Source: Psychromonas antarctica
GTDB taxonomy: Bacteria; Pseudomonadota; Gammaproteobacteria; Enterobacterales; Psychromonadaceae
NCBI RefSeq assembly: GCF_022267535.1
Contig: NZ_JAHNZV010000008.1
Span: 1 to 64,000 of the forward strand
Direction: 5' to 3'
Length of the DNA: 64,000 bases
Both the position numbers and the translations under genes were made by a program. The notes below the pieces were generated by a model, which saw only the letters and a list, made by a program, of their open reading frames with translations, was not told the DNA's origin and made no database searches. Shown piece after piece: positions 1 through 9,492 of the stretch. Position 1 is the stretch's first letter. Each line of letters begins with the position of its first letter.

Positions 1-150
1 GTTGTGTACTTCTAACTTCCTATGGCTTCCTTCAGACCCCACCGTTAGCCAGTGACGCCCTTGCCATTCGGATTATCTTCCCCTCAATCAGGGTGATCTC
101 ACTCTCTTGCAAGTGAGCGGGTTTGCCAGCTTTGCTGGGCAAACAAAAAA
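1..150. repeat. Possible end of an interspersed non-coding repeat at the window edge
   Basis: No convincing gene starts here. The stretch has a more GC-rich, structured look than its surroundings and ends in a hairpin at 121-144 (GTTTGCCAGC paired with GCTGGGCAAAC, one bulged base). Its style resembles non-coding repeat ends seen in marine gammaproteobacteria, but that is memory-based inference. It is cut by the window edge, so its full extent is unknown. Confidence 0.3.
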
Positions 151-168
151 ACCAGCATTCAGCTGGTC
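143..168 (-). terminator. Rho-independent terminator of the NhaC-type antiporter gene
   Basis: Reading the minus strand, ACCAGC (167-162), a five-base loop and GCTGGT (156-151) are followed by a run of T (150-145). It lies just past the stop codon of the minus-strand antiporter gene. The other strand also ends in TCTTTT, so it may work weakly in both directions. Confidence 0.75.
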
Positions 169-195
169 TTTTATAATCGATAATGCGACTAGCCG

Positions 196-1761
196 TTATC
201 TTTTTACAAACTGCTTAATCACCACAAGCACTAAAACAAATGCCATAGAGCAAGCAAGTAAGGCGGCAGTCAGTGATGCAGTAAAACCTAAAATAGTAAA
301 ACCGACAGCAGAAATTGCTGCCACTAATAATGCATAGGGTAGCTGGGTGGCAACATGATCTATATGTCTGCAGCGCGCACCCGTCGATGACAATATAGTG
401 GTATCAGAAATAGGTGAGCAGTGATCGCCAAATACAGATCCCGCTAATACCGCACTTAACATAGGTAACATAAGGCTTATTTCTACCGCGGCCGCCATGT
501 CCCCTGCAATAGGTAACATAATACCAAATGTCCCCCATGATGTACCTGTCGCGAATGCCATTGCACCCGATAAGACAAATAGAATCACCGGTAACCAGTG
601 TAAACTAATATTCCCCTGCACCAGTGATGAGAGGTAAGCGCCGGTTTTCATATCGCCAATTACACTACCTATTGACCAAGCAAAAAATAGAATAATGATT
701 GCACCAAACATAGATTTAGCACCTATCCAAAGCGCCTGAGCAATCACTACCAAGGCCAATCTTTGCTTGATAACAGTGACCAGAGAGAAGAGCAATCCAA
801 CCGCTCCACCGTAACATAAGGATTTACCTACATCGGTGTTTTCAAAGGCACCAAGCACTGAAAAAGGTAATGAACTCGTAGTTAGCGCTTGATTACCTGT
901 ATAGAGCATAAAAAATAGTGTCGCAATAATCAGAGTGATAATCGGAAAAACCAGATCCGATACCTTGCCTTTTTCACTCTCATCAATGCCATATTCATCG
1001 TGTAAATTAACCGCGTTATGGTCACTACCTTTTAATGAACCATTTTTTTCAGCATTAATTTCATGTTCTTTCATCAAACCAATATCGAGTTTGAACCAGA
1101 TCATTGCAAATACCATTAACAGTGTAAAAATGGCATAAAAATTCATCGGGATTAAGCGCATATAAGCACTTAAAGGTGAGTAGTCAGTAATCCCATGGCT
1201 AAGTAAAATACCACCAATAATGGTCATAATATACGCGCCCCAACTGGAGACGGGCATCAATATACACATCGGTGCTGCCGTTGAATCAAGAATATAAGCA
1301 AGTTTTGCACGTGACACATTAAATCGGTCGGTGACGGGACGAGAGATTGAACCGACCGCTAAGCTATTAAAATAATCATCGATAAAGATAAATACGCCTA
1401 AAAAGGCCGCTAAAAAGGCTGCCCCTCGCTTATCTTTAATGTGTACTAATGCCCAATTAGCAAAAGCACGCGTGCCACCTGACAACGTTAATAAAGCGGT
1501 CATCATACCCAGTAGCAATAAAAATGCGATAATACTCATATTCCAACTGTTAATCTCCCCCTCGGTTATGACGACACCTTTGACGGTATTAAAGATATAG
1601 AGTGCACTCTGGGTAAAAGAGAAGTCGAGTAATAGTAAGCTGCCTAATACGATGCCGACACCGAGAGAGAGCAATACACGACGGGTAATAATTGCTAAAC
1701 CGAGTGCAATAATCGCAGGCAAAATCGACAACGGAGACGCTGCAAAATCGATTAATGTCAT
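196..1761 (-). CDS. nhaC: Na+/H+ antiporter, NhaC family
   Basis: A 521-residue inner-membrane protein with about a dozen hydrophobic segments, predicted to exchange sodium for protons. Family-typical stretches are visible: FIDDYFNSLAVGS near residue 126, the polar-aromatic SSWGAYIM near 170, SWGTFGIMLPIAGD near 410 and FGDHCSPISDTTILSSTGA near 445. The last is a hallmark of the NhaC (COG1757) fold. A hydrophilic loop near residues 230-265 separates two halves. AAGGTA lies about 7 bases ahead of the ATG start. The gene has its own terminator and is separated from gltD upstream by another, so it is probably transcribed alone. The family also contains amino-acid-linked exchangers, so the exact substrate is inferred. 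Confidence 0.85.
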   Translation of the reverse strand: MTLIDFAASPLSILPAIIALGLAIITRRVLLSLGVGIVLGSLLLLDFSFTQSALYIFNTVKGVVITEGEINSWNMSIIAFLLLLGMMTALLTLSGGTRAFANWALVHIKDKRGAAFLAAFLGVFIFIDDYFNSLAVGSISRPVTDRFNVSRAKLAYILDSTAAPMCILMPVSSWGAYIMTIIGGILLSHGITDYSPLSAYMRLIPMNFYAIFTLLMVFAMIWFKLDIGLMKEHEINAEKNGSLKGSDHNAVNLHDEYGIDESEKGKVSDLVFPIITLIIATLFFMLYTGNQALTTSSLPFSVLGAFENTDVGKSLCYGGAVGLLFSLVTVIKQRLALVVIAQALWIGAKSMFGAIIILFFAWSIGSVIGDMKTGAYLSSLVQGNISLHWLPVILFVLSGAMAFATGTSWGTFGIMLPIAGDMAAAVEISLMLPMLSAVLAGSVFGDHCSPISDTTILSSTGARCRHIDHVATQLPYALLVAAISAVGFTILGFTASLTAALLACSMAFVLVLVVIKQFVKR

Positions 1762-1792
1762 TTTGTTTTTTACCTTTTTTATTTATTCAATG

Positions 1793-1832
1793 AAAAACCC
1801 CCACCCCTTAAAAAGGGAGGGGGTTTGTTTTT
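1793..1832 (-). terminator. Terminator of the gltBD operon
   Basis: A strong GC-rich hairpin on the minus strand: ACCCCCTCCC pairs with GGGGTGGGGGT around a short A/T loop and is followed by TTTTT. It lies about 20 bases past the gltD stop and ahead of the nhaC start, so it separates the two transcripts. The opposite strand also ends T-rich. Confidence 0.85.
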
Positions 1833-1853
1833 AACAAATTGTACTAATAACGC

Positions 1854-3323
1854 TTAGTTAGATAACATCAAAGAGCTATTGATAGCCTCTAAATTTGAGT
1901 TGCCCATTAAGAAGGTGTCAACGGCGCGGGACGCTTCTCGACCTTCATTAATACAGCGAACAATTAATGACTGACCGGTACGCATATCACCTGCGGCAAA
2001 AACACCTTTCTGGTTAGTTTGAAAATCAGTCGTCTGTACGTTACCACGCTCATCTAATGCGATCTTAAGCTGGGCTAATGCACCTGTTGGTTCTGGATGT
2101 AAAAAGCCCATCGCAAGAAACGCTTTAGTACAAGGGATGGCGCGCACACTGCCTGCAATCTCCTTAAAACCAGGACGCTCACCAGGTTTCGCTTCTTCCC
2201 ATTCGATATCTGCAACGACTAACTCTTTAACATGACCGTTTTCATCACCAATAAATTCTTTAGTCAGAATAGACCAATGACGTTGCACTCCTTCTTCATG
2301 TGAAGTCGTTGTTTTTAATATCATCGGGTAAGAAGGCCACGGCATATTCACGGTGCGTTTTTCAGGTGGAATAGGCATTATCTCCACTTGTGTAACGCTC
2401 GCTGCACCATGACGGTTTGATGTGCCGACACAGTCTGAACCAGTATCACCTCCACCAATAACGACAACGTGATCATCTTTGGCATGAATCTCTTCTGCTT
2501 TAAGATCCATATTATTTGCACGACGATTATTTTGCCCTAGGAATTCCATTGCAAAATGCACACCTTTCAATTCACGTCCTGGAATCGGCAGATCTCGAGG
2601 AACAGTTGATCCCCCCGTTAGCAGCACTGCATCAAACTGCTTACGCAATTCGCTTGCATCGAAATCAACACCAATATGTGCATTGACGACCATTTTTATT
2701 CCCGCGGCTTCCATAACGGAAATTTTACGATCGATAACATCCATACTGAGTTTAAAATCAGGAATGCCGAAACGCACGAGTCCACCCACTTTTTCGTCAC
2801 GTTCATAAACAGTAACGGTGTGACCCGCGCTGTTTAACTGTTCTGCGGCCGCTAAGCCAGCAGGGCCAGATCCAACAATAGCAATTGTTTTACCGGTACG
2901 AGACGTCGGGATCTTAGGCTTAACATAACCGTTAGCGTAAGCTTTTTCGACAATCGTTTTCTCGATATTACAAATAGTGATGGGATCTTGGTTGATCCCA
3001 AGCACACAAGATGTTTCACAAGGCGCCGGACATACACGACCAGTAAATTCTGGAAAGTTATTAGTCGAGCTGAGGATGTCCCATGCTTCCAACCAACTTT
3101 CACGATAAACCGCATCATTAAATTCAGGAATAATATTGCCAATCGGACAACCACTGTGGCAGAAAGGCACTCCACAGTCCATACAACGCGAAGCTTGGTC
3201 ACTGATTTTTTGCCCAAATTCTTCGTTCTGCACAAACTCTTTATTATTTTTAAGTCGTTCGCCAACAGGTAACTTACCTGGCAGTTCACGACCCAATTCT
3301 AAAAATCCAGTAGGCTTACCCAT
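1854..3323 (-). CDS. gltD: Glutamate synthase (NADPH) small subunit
   Basis: The beta subunit of GOGAT, 489 residues, which takes electrons from NADPH via FAD and passes them through iron-sulfur clusters to GltB. N-terminal cysteines at about 47, 50, 55 and 59 (CMDCGVPFCHSGC) and 98, 102 and 106 (CPAPCETSC) are the cluster ligands. The FAD-binding glycine motif GSGPAGLAAAEQL begins near residue 151. The NADPH motif GGGDTGSDC is near 290, and the C-terminal FAD motif GVFAAGDMRTGQSLIV is near 445. Its ATG overlaps the gltB stop by one base (TAATG), so translation is probably coupled to give equal amounts of both subunits. The length is normal for the family. Confidence 0.97.
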   Translation of the reverse strand: MGKPTGFLELGRELPGKLPVGERLKNNKEFVQNEEFGQKISDQASRCMDCGVPFCHSGCPIGNIIPEFNDAVYRESWLEAWDILSSTNNFPEFTGRVCPAPCETSCVLGINQDPITICNIEKTIVEKAYANGYVKPKIPTSRTGKTIAIVGSGPAGLAAAEQLNSAGHTVTVYERDEKVGGLVRFGIPDFKLSMDVIDRKISVMEAAGIKMVVNAHIGVDFDASELRKQFDAVLLTGGSTVPRDLPIPGRELKGVHFAMEFLGQNNRRANNMDLKAEEIHAKDDHVVVIGGGDTGSDCVGTSNRHGAASVTQVEIMPIPPEKRTVNMPWPSYPMILKTTTSHEEGVQRHWSILTKEFIGDENGHVKELVVADIEWEEAKPGERPGFKEIAGSVRAIPCTKAFLAMGFLHPEPTGALAQLKIALDERGNVQTTDFQTNQKGVFAAGDMRTGQSLIVRCINEGREASRAVDTFLMGNSNLEAINSSLMLSN

Positions 3324-6300
3324 TATGCTTCTCCTTTAGAACGAGCCGCTAGTGCCGCTTTGTAATCACGCGGCATCACTTTAACTATTTGCCCCAGGCT
3401 AGTTTGTAAATCAGCTAGGAATGCTTTAGCTACTTTAGAGCCTGTTAACTCATGATGTTTTGTGACCTTAGCGAAGAGCAAATCTTGATCGCTCTGCTCA
3501 AGCGGATCAAAATCAACCAGTTCCATATTACATTTACTGGCAAAACTATCATCTTGATCCCACACGTAAGCAATACCGCCACTCATGCCCGCGGCAAAGT
3601 TACGACCCGTTGACCCTAAGACAATAGTGATACCGCCGGTCATATATTCACAACCATGATCGCCGACACCTTCAACAACGACTTCTGCACCCGAGTTACG
3701 AACACAGAAACGCTCACCAGCGACACCATTAATATATGACTCACCGGATGTTGCACCATAAAAACAAACGTTACCGATTAAGATATTATCTTTAGCAACA
3801 ATATCGGATTTTTTGTAAGGGTAAATAACAATTCGGCCACCCGATAATCCTTTACCCCAGTAGTCATTCGCATCACCTTCAACGGTAAACTCAACGCCTT
3901 TGGCAAGGAAACAACCAAAGCTTTGTCCTGCACTACCGGTGAATTTAACTTTCATCGGTTTAGGCAGTCCTTCACCAAAATACACCTTCGAAATTTCATT
4001 GGAAAGCATTGTGCCACAACTACGATCTGTATTATGGATAGCAAACTCACCCGAAACTGCTTCCCCATTCTCCAAAGCAGGTTTAGCTAGCTCAATCAAT
4101 TTTCTATCTAACACCGCTTCAAGATGATGATTTTGAACTGTTTGATTAAACAGGCCATCTTCTGCTTTCGGCGCTTCTTTATATAAGATAGTACTTAGAT
4201 CTAAGTTTTTATATTTCCAATGCTTAATGTCACTACGCACTTTTAAGCTCTGCGTCTGCCCAATCATTTCATTAATAGTTGCGTAACCCAGTTCAGCCAT
4301 GCGCTCACGCATCCCTTGCACCATATACTGGAAGAAAGTGACTACATCTTCAACGCGCCCATCAAAACGTTCACGTAATGTTTTATTTTGTGTTGCGATC
4401 CCAACAGGACAAGTATTGAGATGACACTTACGCATCATAATACAACCTTCAACGACTAACGCGGCAGTAGCAACACCCCATTCTTCGGCTCCTAATAAAG
4501 CAGCCACCGTTAAATCACGCGGGGTTTTCATCTGTCCATCGGCTTGCACAACAATACGATTACGTAGACCATTTTTCAGCAAGGTCTGATGTGTTTCAGC
4601 CAGACCGAGTTCCCATGGTAGTCCGGTATGACGAATAGAAGAAACTGGCGATGCGCCTGTTCCGCCATCAAAACCAGCAATCAACACAACATCCGCTTTC
4701 GCTTTACATACACCCGTTGCAATTGTGCCAACGCCCGCTTCCGATACTAATTTAACATTAACACGTGCTTTGCGATTGGCATTTTTGAGATCGAAAATAA
4801 GCTGAGCTAAATCTTCGATTGAGTAGATATCGTGGTGTGGAGGTGGTGATATCAGACCAACTCCTGGTGTTGAATGACGTGTACGACCAATCCAATCATC
4901 TACTTTATGGCCAGGTAGTTGCCCCCCTTCTCCCGGTTTAGCACCCTGTGCCATTTTAATCTGAAGTTCGACTGCATTCGTCAGATAATAAGATGTCACA
5001 CCGAAACGTCCCGATGCTACCTGTTTAATTGCAGAGCGTTCCCAATCACCATTTGCTTTTGGTAAGAAACGCATTGGATCTTCGCCGCCTTCACCCGAGT
5101 TAGATTTTGCGCCGATTCGGTTCATGGCGATAGCTAATGTTGAGTGCGCTTCATGTGATATAGAACCAAAACTCATCGCACCTGTTGCAAAACGTTTTAG
5201 AATATTTTCAGACGACTCAACTTTATCAATTGAAATTGGGCCGGTTTTATTGGCGACGAAAACAAACTGGCTACGTAGTGTTGCGGCATTATCACCTTGC
5301 AAGTCAACCGCTGCAGCGTACTCTTTAAACTGTTCGTAGTTTTTATTACGTGTTGATTGTTGCAATAACGAAATAGTTGTTGGATTAAATAGATGTTTTT
5401 CACCATGTTGTTTCCACTGGTAAACACCACCAACATCTAAACGAGTTACTGGCACTTCACGTAATGGATAAGCAAAGCGATGGCGTATTAGAATTTCAGT
5501 CGCAATATCATCAATTGATAACCCCTGAATACGCGTTACCGTACCTTTGAAATAGTTATCGACAACATTTTTACTGATACCTAAGGCTTCAAATATTTGC
5601 GCCCCTTGATATGACTGAATAGTTGAAATACCCATTTTAGAGAATATTTTAAGCAGTCCAGCATCAATGGCATCTTTATATGATTCAAAAATCTCCGCTA
5701 CTTTTTTATCTTTAGGAAGACGGTTTTTAGCTTGCAAATCAACAATCATCTCTTCAACCAAGTAAGGGTTTACAGCAGATGCGCCGTAACCAATTACCGT
5801 TGCGAAATGATGAGTTTCTCGCACATCGCCTGTCTCTACCACTATATCGCAAAGCGCACGTAGCCCTCTTCTAATTAAGAAATGGTGCACTGCAGCGGTC
5901 ACTAACATCGCAGGAATAGCAGCATGATCTGAAGTGGCATTACGATCTGAAAGAATAATGATTGAATAACCATCATGAACCGCGTCTTCTGCATAACGAC
6001 AGATACGATCTAATGCTTTCTTCAATTTGCCTGATTCACCTGTTGCAAGAAACAAGGTATCTAAGGTTTTAGCCTGCAGATGCTTATCATCAAGCGCATT
6101 GATCTTTTGTAGTTTTGCATTACTTAGCACTGGCGATTGTAATTCAACTTTATGACAATGTTCTGGCGTTTCAGTTAATAAGTTACGATCTTTACCTAAG
6201 TAGGTTTTTAACGACATCACCATACGCTCTCGAATCGGATCGATAGGCGGATTCGTTACTTGCGCAAAAAGCTGTTTAAAGTAATGAGAAAGATGTTGCG

Positions 6301-7855
6301 ATTGATGCGATAACACAGCAAGCGGCCAATCGACCCCCATCGCACCCAATGGCTCTTTACCATCAACTAACATAGGTAAAACAATGTCGTTAACTTCTTC
6401 AGAGGTAACACCAAAAGCTTGTAATCGTCTTAGTAACTGACCATCATTAGGTTGCAAGTTACGCTCTAAAGCATCAGGTTGCTCTCTTAATTTAACTAAG
6501 TTATCTGCAAGCCAAGTTTCATATGGTTGACGAGTTGCAATACTATTTTTAACTTCATCATCAGAAATGATACGACCTTGTTCAAGATCGGCAACAAAAA
6601 TACGCCCAGGTTGGAGTCGACCACGAAACTTAATATTTTCAGGCGCGATTTCAACCACACCACTTTCTGATGCCATAATCAGAAAATCATCTTTTGTGAC
6701 GCAGTAACGAGAAGGACGAAGACCATTACGATCCAGTGTCGCGCCTACTTGCACTCCATCAGTGAAACAGACAGAAGCAGGACCATCCCAAGGTTCCATA
6801 ATATTGGCATGGTATTGGTAGAATGCACGACGTGCTGGGTCCATTTCTTTATTTTCTTGCCATGCTTCAGGGATCATCATCATTAATGCATGCGGCAAGC
6901 TACGGCCAGAGAGCACAAGTAACTCTAATGCCATATCAAAGCTAGCAGAATCAGACATACCATCGGTACAGATAGGCATCAACATATCTAATTCTTCACG
7001 GCTAAAGAATTTTGCTTCAAACAAGGCTTCACGTGCCTTCATCCAGTTAATATTACCGCGAACAGTATTTATTTCACCGTTATGTGCAATATAGCGGAAA
7101 GGCTGCGCTAAACGCCAGCGTGGAAATGTATTGGTAGAAAAGCGCGAATGCACAAGAGCCAATGCAGTTACCATAGACGGATTTTGTAAATCCAAGAAAT
7201 ACAGAGGTACTTGTTCAGTGGTTAACTGACCTTTATAAACAATTGTTTTGTATGAGAAAGTATTGATGTAGAAGTTATCTTCAATACCCGCAACAGACTG
7301 CAAACAGATGCGCACGGCGTAATTACGTAAGATAAACAGCTTACGCTCTAATACAGCGGGCTCCATATCAATACCGCCAGTGACGAACATATGTTCGAAC
7401 TGCGGCTCACTACTAAGAGGATCGCCACCGAGCATTGAATTGTCCGTAGGAAGAACACGATAACCAATAAGTTCAAGACCTAAACGCTCAACATTACGCT
7501 CTAAAATATCACGACATTCTTTACGTTGATTTGCATCTTTGGGAAAAAGCACTGTGCCTACCCCGTATTGATCAAACTTAGGTAAAGTTATTCCCTTTTT
7601 AAGTGCTTCTGTTACCAAAAACTCATGCGGTTTTTGTAACAAAATACCAGCACCATCACCACTGCATGGATCGCAACCTTGACCACCACGGTGTTCCATT
7701 CGCGCAAGCATATCTAATGCTTGAGTCACAATTTTGTGTGACTTACTATTTTTTAAATGTGCAACGAAGCCGATACCACAAGCATCATGTTCCATCTCTG
7801 GCACATAAAGGCCTTGAGCGCTTTGCTCTATCTTAGTCATAAACATGTCCTTCAA
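3323..7855 (-). CDS. gltB: Glutamate synthase (NADPH) large subunit
   Basis: The alpha subunit of GOGAT, 1510 residues, converts 2-oxoglutarate and glutamine into two glutamates. Domains in order: a class II glutaminase domain whose nucleophile should be Cys26 (in HDACGIGF) after removal of a short propeptide, a central domain, an FMN/2-oxoglutarate barrel from about residue 830 (GGEDPMRF, KPGEGGQLPGHKV, GGTGASP), the cluster ligands in CIMMRKCHLNTCPVG, and a C-terminal glycine-rich beta-helix domain. It is first in the operon, followed by gltD with a one-base overlap. Several Met codons lie near the start (M1, M4, M6), so the exact start is uncertain by a few residues. About 750 non-coding bases lie upstream. 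Confidence 0.97.
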   Translation of the reverse strand: MKDMFMTKIEQSAQGLYVPEMEHDACGIGFVAHLKNSKSHKIVTQALDMLARMEHRGGQGCDPCSGDGAGILLQKPHEFLVTEALKKGITLPKFDQYGVGTVLFPKDANQRKECRDILERNVERLGLELIGYRVLPTDNSMLGGDPLSSEPQFEHMFVTGGIDMEPAVLERKLFILRNYAVRICLQSVAGIEDNFYINTFSYKTIVYKGQLTTEQVPLYFLDLQNPSMVTALALVHSRFSTNTFPRWRLAQPFRYIAHNGEINTVRGNINWMKAREALFEAKFFSREELDMLMPICTDGMSDSASFDMALELLVLSGRSLPHALMMMIPEAWQENKEMDPARRAFYQYHANIMEPWDGPASVCFTDGVQVGATLDRNGLRPSRYCVTKDDFLIMASESGVVEIAPENIKFRGRLQPGRIFVADLEQGRIISDDEVKNSIATRQPYETWLADNLVKLREQPDALERNLQPNDGQLLRRLQAFGVTSEEVNDIVLPMLVDGKEPLGAMGVDWPLAVLSHQSQHLSHYFKQLFAQVTNPPIDPIRERMVMSLKTYLGKDRNLLTETPEHCHKVELQSPVLSNAKLQKINALDDKHLQAKTLDTLFLATGESGKLKKALDRICRYAEDAVHDGYSIIILSDRNATSDHAAIPAMLVTAAVHHFLIRRGLRALCDIVVETGDVRETHHFATVIGYGASAVNPYLVEEMIVDLQAKNRLPKDKKVAEIFESYKDAIDAGLLKIFSKMGISTIQSYQGAQIFEALGISKNVVDNYFKGTVTRIQGLSIDDIATEILIRHRFAYPLREVPVTRLDVGGVYQWKQHGEKHLFNPTTISLLQQSTRNKNYEQFKEYAAAVDLQGDNAATLRSQFVFVANKTGPISIDKVESSENILKRFATGAMSFGSISHEAHSTLAIAMNRIGAKSNSGEGGEDPMRFLPKANGDWERSAIKQVASGRFGVTSYYLTNAVELQIKMAQGAKPGEGGQLPGHKVDDWIGRTRHSTPGVGLISPPPHHDIYSIEDLAQLIFDLKNANRKARVNVKLVSEAGVGTIATGVCKAKADVVLIAGFDGGTGASPVSSIRHTGLPWELGLAETHQTLLKNGLRNRIVVQADGQMKTPRDLTVAALLGAEEWGVATAALVVEGCIMMRKCHLNTCPVGIATQNKTLRERFDGRVEDVVTFFQYMVQGMRERMAELGYATINEMIGQTQSLKVRSDIKHWKYKNLDLSTILYKEAPKAEDGLFNQTVQNHHLEAVLDRKLIELAKPALENGEAVSGEFAIHNTDRSCGTMLSNEISKVYFGEGLPKPMKVKFTGSAGQSFGCFLAKGVEFTVEGDANDYWGKGLSGGRIVIYPYKKSDIVAKDNILIGNVCFYGATSGESYINGVAGERFCVRNSGAEVVVEGVGDHGCEYMTGGITIVLGSTGRNFAAGMSGGIAYVWDQDDSFASKCNMELVDFDPLEQSDQDLLFAKVTKHHELTGSKVAKAFLADLQTSLGQIVKVMPRDYKAALAARSKGEA

Positions 7856-8606
7856 GATTAAACGGCAAAGTTATCTCTATGCTTTGCGTTTTAATGTTTT
7901 CAAAATGCTATACATAACCTGTTTATTTGTAGAAACAAAAAAAACAAGCAATTCAATTTTACTTTTTTAGTAAAGGAAACCACCTTTTAAAGAAAAATAT
8001 GCTTAATTAGAAAACTTCCATAACAAGAAATAACGCGCAGAGTATCCCTAACAAGTACAGGGGTCATACACTACTTCTTCTAAATCACCCCATATAACAG
8101 GCATAATATTGCGCACATTCTACCGCTTCAAACGCATAAAATCCAATTTTCTTGTTTTTCCTAAAGAGCAGCCATTGTTATTGGTTTGCAACAGGTTTTT
8201 AACAAAAGAATATTTTACTTTAACATTACATTTACGTTCAAAAAACCATCATTTATTGATGGGTAATTGGATGGCAGCTTATTATGAAGATATATAATTG
8301 ATAACAAAAAGCGCAAGCGGCAAGGAGGTTGATCATAAATAAGCAGGATCAACTGCCCGCAGACAAAAAATAATATGAATATTAATTCACTTAAACCATA
8401 TTTTTATGCTTCCCACGAGTCAGTTCCGCTAATCAACCTTTATAAATAACGAGGCAAATAGATATGATGATAAGCATTAACTTGTTGTAGTTTTAAATTT
8501 TTACCCATGCAATTGCATCCATCAGATTTGTATTATCTGAAATAAGACAGACAATAAAACAACCTGAGACTTCTTTTCATCAAAAGGACTCTTACTAATA
8601 ACGCAT
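7856..8606. other. Long intergenic region between gltB and ilvY
   Basis: About 750 bases without a convincing gene. The first part must hold the gltBD promoter (minus strand), but I could not choose a confident -35/-10 pair. A short open frame at 8109-8297 (plus) has no clear ribosome site and an unlikely composition. A seven-base inverted repeat GTTGATC/GATCAAC lies at 8328-8334 and 8347-8353, followed by a run of A, and could be a weak terminator or operator. Nothing else stands out. Confidence 0.5.
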
Positions 8607-9488
8607 TTAGCCCTTAACACATCCAATAAATGCGTTAATTAGCGCTTCATTAATACGCGTTTTATAGCAGCAGATACCTAAATCAAATGACTGCAGGGGC
8701 GTCGCTATTGGTAAACGCTGCACGCGATCTCGCACCGGACTATTTTCAAGCACCACATCAGGTGCAATCCCGATGCCGCACCCTAAGGCAACCATGCTGA
8801 TTAATGCCTCATGTCCCGCTACTTTTGCATAAATGGCGGGTTTCCCCATTTTAAATAAACGATACCAATTATCAAAGCGACGGCGCACGGCGCCATGCTC
8901 AGGCAAAATAAAGGGAATATTTTTCCAATCAATTTCTGTCTGCTTGATTTGCTGGGTAACCGAACAGGCGATAATTGGCGCTATAATCGACAAAGGTATT
9001 TCTGCCAGTTTTATAAAATGTAGACGGCTAGGTAAGGCATCCGGATAGGCGGTGATCGCAAAATCAACTTGGTGTTGTAATACTTGATCGATAGCAACCG
9101 CACTATCCCCGGTAATCAGCTTAATTTCAACATGAGGATGCAATAATCGAAAGCGCTCGAGAATGGGAGGGAAATGACTGTAGGCAGCTGTCACTGAGCA
9201 GTATAGGTTGATCAATCCTTCGAGCTCACTTTTCCCCTGCTTAATAGTACGTTTTAATAGCTCCCATTGCTCAATTTGCTGCACTGCATAGGGTTTAAAT
9301 AACAGCCCAGCTTCAGTTAAAACCACAGAACGATTATCACGGTTAAGCAAACTAACCCCCAATTCAGCTTCAATTCGCTGAATACAGCGACTAAGGGTCG
9401 ATGGACTGACATGCTTCGCCTGCGCCGTTTTAGCAAAATGCAAACTATTTGCCAAGTGTAAAAACAGCTCTAGTGATTTAATATCCAT
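8607..9488 (-). CDS. ilvY: LysR-type activator of ilvC, IlvY
   Basis: A 293-residue LysR-family regulator. The N-terminal winged helix-turn-helix (residues 1-60) contains the family signature HVSPSTLSRCIQRIE followed by LLNRDNRSVVLTEAG. The effector domain has stretches I recognise from enterobacterial IlvY: YCSVTAAYSHFPPILERF, VEIKLITGDSA, GHEALISMVALGCGIG and VVLENSPVRDRV. IlvY senses acetolactate or acetohydroxybutyrate and activates ilvC, the ketol-acid reductoisomerase gene, which is close by here on the opposite strand. The ATG at 9488 is preferred to a GTG one codon upstream. The sseA stop is only four bases before this ATG, so the two are probably cotranscribed. Normally ilvY abuts ilvC divergently; here sseA lies between them. 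Confidence 0.92.
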   Translation of the reverse strand: MDIKSLELFLHLANSLHFAKTAQAKHVSPSTLSRCIQRIEAELGVSLLNRDNRSVVLTEAGLLFKPYAVQQIEQWELLKRTIKQGKSELEGLINLYCSVTAAYSHFPPILERFRLLHPHVEIKLITGDSAVAIDQVLQHQVDFAITAYPDALPSRLHFIKLAEIPLSIIAPIIACSVTQQIKQTEIDWKNIPFILPEHGAVRRRFDNWYRLFKMGKPAIYAKVAGHEALISMVALGCGIGIAPDVVLENSPVRDRVQRLPIATPLQSFDLGICCYKTRINEALINAFIGCVKG

Positions 9489-9492
9489 CACT

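Noticed and set aside
2852..3289. 145-codon minus-strand frame inside gltD
   Set aside because: Entirely overlaps gltD in another frame; gltD has all the family motifs.
8109..8297. Plus-strand open frame of 62 codons in the gltB-ilvY gap
   Set aside because: No ribosome site, unusual composition and no recognisable features; judged to be chance.
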